Assembly: GCA_964617695.1 (NCBI GenBank)
Contig: CAZTYW010000016.1
Span: 1-32,567 of the forward strand
DNA length: 32,567 nt
Direction of reading: 5' to 3'
Origin: CAZTYW01 sp964617695
GTDB taxonomy: Bacteria > Chloroflexota > Dehalococcoidia > UBA2247 > RBG-13-53-26
Made by a program: the position numbers and the translations under genes. Positions 31,238 through 32,567 of the stretch are shown here, one piece after another. The stretch's first letter is position 1, and the number at the start of each line of letters is the position of its first letter. The notes under the pieces are model-generated. The model was not told the DNA's origin. It saw nothing but the letters and a program-made list of their open reading frames with translations, and ran no database searches.

Positions 31238-32567
31238 GTGTCAGGCAAATACGACGTAATCATTGTTGGCGGGGGGCCTGCGGGCCTGTTTGCCGCTCTT
31301 GAGTTGTCCCAGGCTACTGGTCTGAAGATCCTGCTGCTTGAGAAAGGAAAGGACCTCGAGGGCCGCAGTTGCCCTGTCTGGGACAGAGGCAACAGATGTC
31401 TTACATGCTCCCCCTGCAACATGGTGGGTGGTCTTGGTGGGGCCGGAGCCTTCAGTGACGGCAAAATGACTCTTTCTCCGCTGGTCGGGGGGCATCTGAA
31501 GGACTATCTTGGTGCCCAAAAAGCCTCCGAGCTAATACGGTATGTAGATGAATTGTACCTCCGGTTCGGGGCCACGAACACCGTCTACGGTGTCGGAGAG
31601 GAGGTGGAGCGGCTGTCTCGGAAGGCGAGTATGGCCGAACTCCAACTGATTCCCGTGCCTGTCCGTCACCTCGGGACCGAGCATTGCCGCACCATTCTGC
31701 GGGCAATGCAGGAATCCCTTGGTGACAAGGTAGACATCCAGGTTGAGAAGTCAGCTTCCATCATACTTGCGGATAATGGCGAAGTGAAGGGGATCGAGAC
31801 AGAAGATGGCGAGCAGGTGGCATGCAGCTACCTGGTCCTTGCCCCGGGCAGGGAGGGTGCGGACTGGCTGGTTCGCGAGGCCAACCGCCTGAAGCTCACC
31901 CTCTACAACAACCCTGTCGATGTCGGCGTTCGGGTGGAGGTGCCGCGCGTGGTGTTGGAAGAGTTGACGGACGTGCTGTACGAGCCCAAGCTGGTGTACT
32001 TCACCAGGACCTTTGATGATCGTGTCAGGACCTTCTGCGTGTGTCCCGGTGGGGAGGTTACAATGGAGTCCACCGGGGGGAGCGAGCCGGTGATTACCGT
32101 GAACGGCCACAGCTATGCTCATCGCAAGACGGACAATACGAATTTCGCCCTTCTGGTGAGCACCTCCTTCACTGAGCCCTTCCGCGAACCTATTGCCTAT
32201 GGCAGGTATCTGGCCCGACTGGCCAATCTGCTTGGCGAAGGCGTGCTGGTGCAGCGGCTGGGTGATCTTCTGGAGGGGCGAAGGTCCACCCCTGAGCGTA
32301 TGGAGCGGAGCATTGTGCGGCCTACTCTGACGAAGGCTACTCCGGGTGACCTTAGTTTTGTGCTGCCCTATCGTCACCTCAAGGGCTTGGTCGAGATGCT
32401 GCAGGCCATGGACAGGCTCTGCCCGGAGATTGCCTCACGCCACACGTTGCTCTACGGAGTGGAGGTCAAGTTCTATTCCTGTCGCCTTGAACTCGATGCG
32501 AACATGGAGACTGAGGTATCCAACATGTTTGCCGTAGGTGACGGGGCCGGAGTCAGCCGTGGCCTGG
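31238..32567 (+). CDS. FAD-dependent dehydrogenase, COG2509-like (partial, cut by window end)
   Basis: The reading frame runs off the right edge after 443 codons. It begins GTG at 31238, four bases after AAGGA. The N-terminus is a dinucleotide-binding fold with VIIVGGGPAG (7-16) and LLLEKG (32-37). A four-cysteine motif follows, C45, C54, C57 and C60, before GGLGGAGAFSDGKMTL, the typical opening of uncharacterised FAD-dependent dehydrogenases (COG2509). The visible end, MFAVGDGAGVSRG, is the FAD-contact motif near the C-terminus, so little is missing. No substrate is known for the family. The cysteines could bind a metal or an iron-sulfur cluster. It has its own promoter. Confidence 0.85.
   Translation, partial: MSGKYDVIIVGGGPAGLFAALELSQATGLKILLLEKGKDLEGRSCPVWDRGNRCLTCSPCNMVGGLGGAGAFSDGKMTLSPLVGGHLKDYLGAQKASELIRYVDELYLRFGATNTVYGVGEEVERLSRKASMAELQLIPVPVRHLGTEHCRTILRAMQESLGDKVDIQVEKSASIILADNGEVKGIETEDGEQVACSYLVLAPGREGADWLVREANRLKLTLYNNPVDVGVRVEVPRVVLEELTDVLYEPKLVYFTRTFDDRVRTFCVCPGGEVTMESTGGSEPVITVNGHSYAHRKTDNTNFALLVSTSFTEPFREPIAYGRYLARLANLLGEGVLVQRLGDLLEGRRSTPERMERSIVRPTLTKATPGDLSFVLPYRHLKGLVEMLQAMDRLCPEIASRHTLLYGVEVKFYSCRLELDANMETEVSNMFAVGDGAGVSRGL

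Overview
The window is a gene-dense bacterial chromosome segment of moderately high G+C. It looks like an anaerobic member of the Chloroflexota, most probably the class Dehalococcoidia. This is an inference from the style of the conserved proteins, from the block ppsA-dgt-dnaG-rpoD, and from a tungsten-type aldehyde:ferredoxin oxidoreductase sitting among housekeeping genes; no 16S rRNA gene is present to confirm it. I see no insertion sequence, phage, CRISPR array, tRNA or rRNA gene.

Layout. Positions 1-9.3 kb read rightward. They hold the end of dapB, then asd, dapA, ppsA, dgt, dnaG and rpoD: lysine/diaminopimelate synthesis, then gluconeogenic PEP synthesis, then nucleotide clean-up, replication priming and the main sigma factor. 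dapA has its own promoter and probably a CTG start. A one-gene unit for a small membrane-anchored protein follows (9.4-10.0 kb), with a strong promoter and a terminator. ffh (leftward) and sbcC (rightward) are divergent at 10.1-14.3 kb.

From 14.3 to 31.0 kb everything reads leftward. In transcription order, moaB-trmD-rplS-priA come first. Then def-cca-secD-secF form a unit with overlapping ends behind a good promoter. purL and an HD-domain gene come next, separated from secF by a possible attenuator. Last is a three-gene redox unit with its own promoter: a LUD/[4Fe-4S]/double-CCG fusion protein, an aldehyde:ferredoxin oxidoreductase, and a four-cluster ferredoxin. At the right edge a rightward FAD-dependent dehydrogenase gene (COG2509-like) is cut by the window end.

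The most interesting part is the redox unit at 14.3-19.0 kb. It resembles the AorB/AorA core of bacterial tungsten aldehyde oxidoreductases, but an LutB-LutA-like fused iron-sulfur protein takes the place of the usual flavoprotein. Other points are the candidate RNA attenuator before purL, operator-like repeats at two promoters, and a changed G3 motif in Ffh. Start sites and regulatory elements are read by eye and are less certain than the gene identities.
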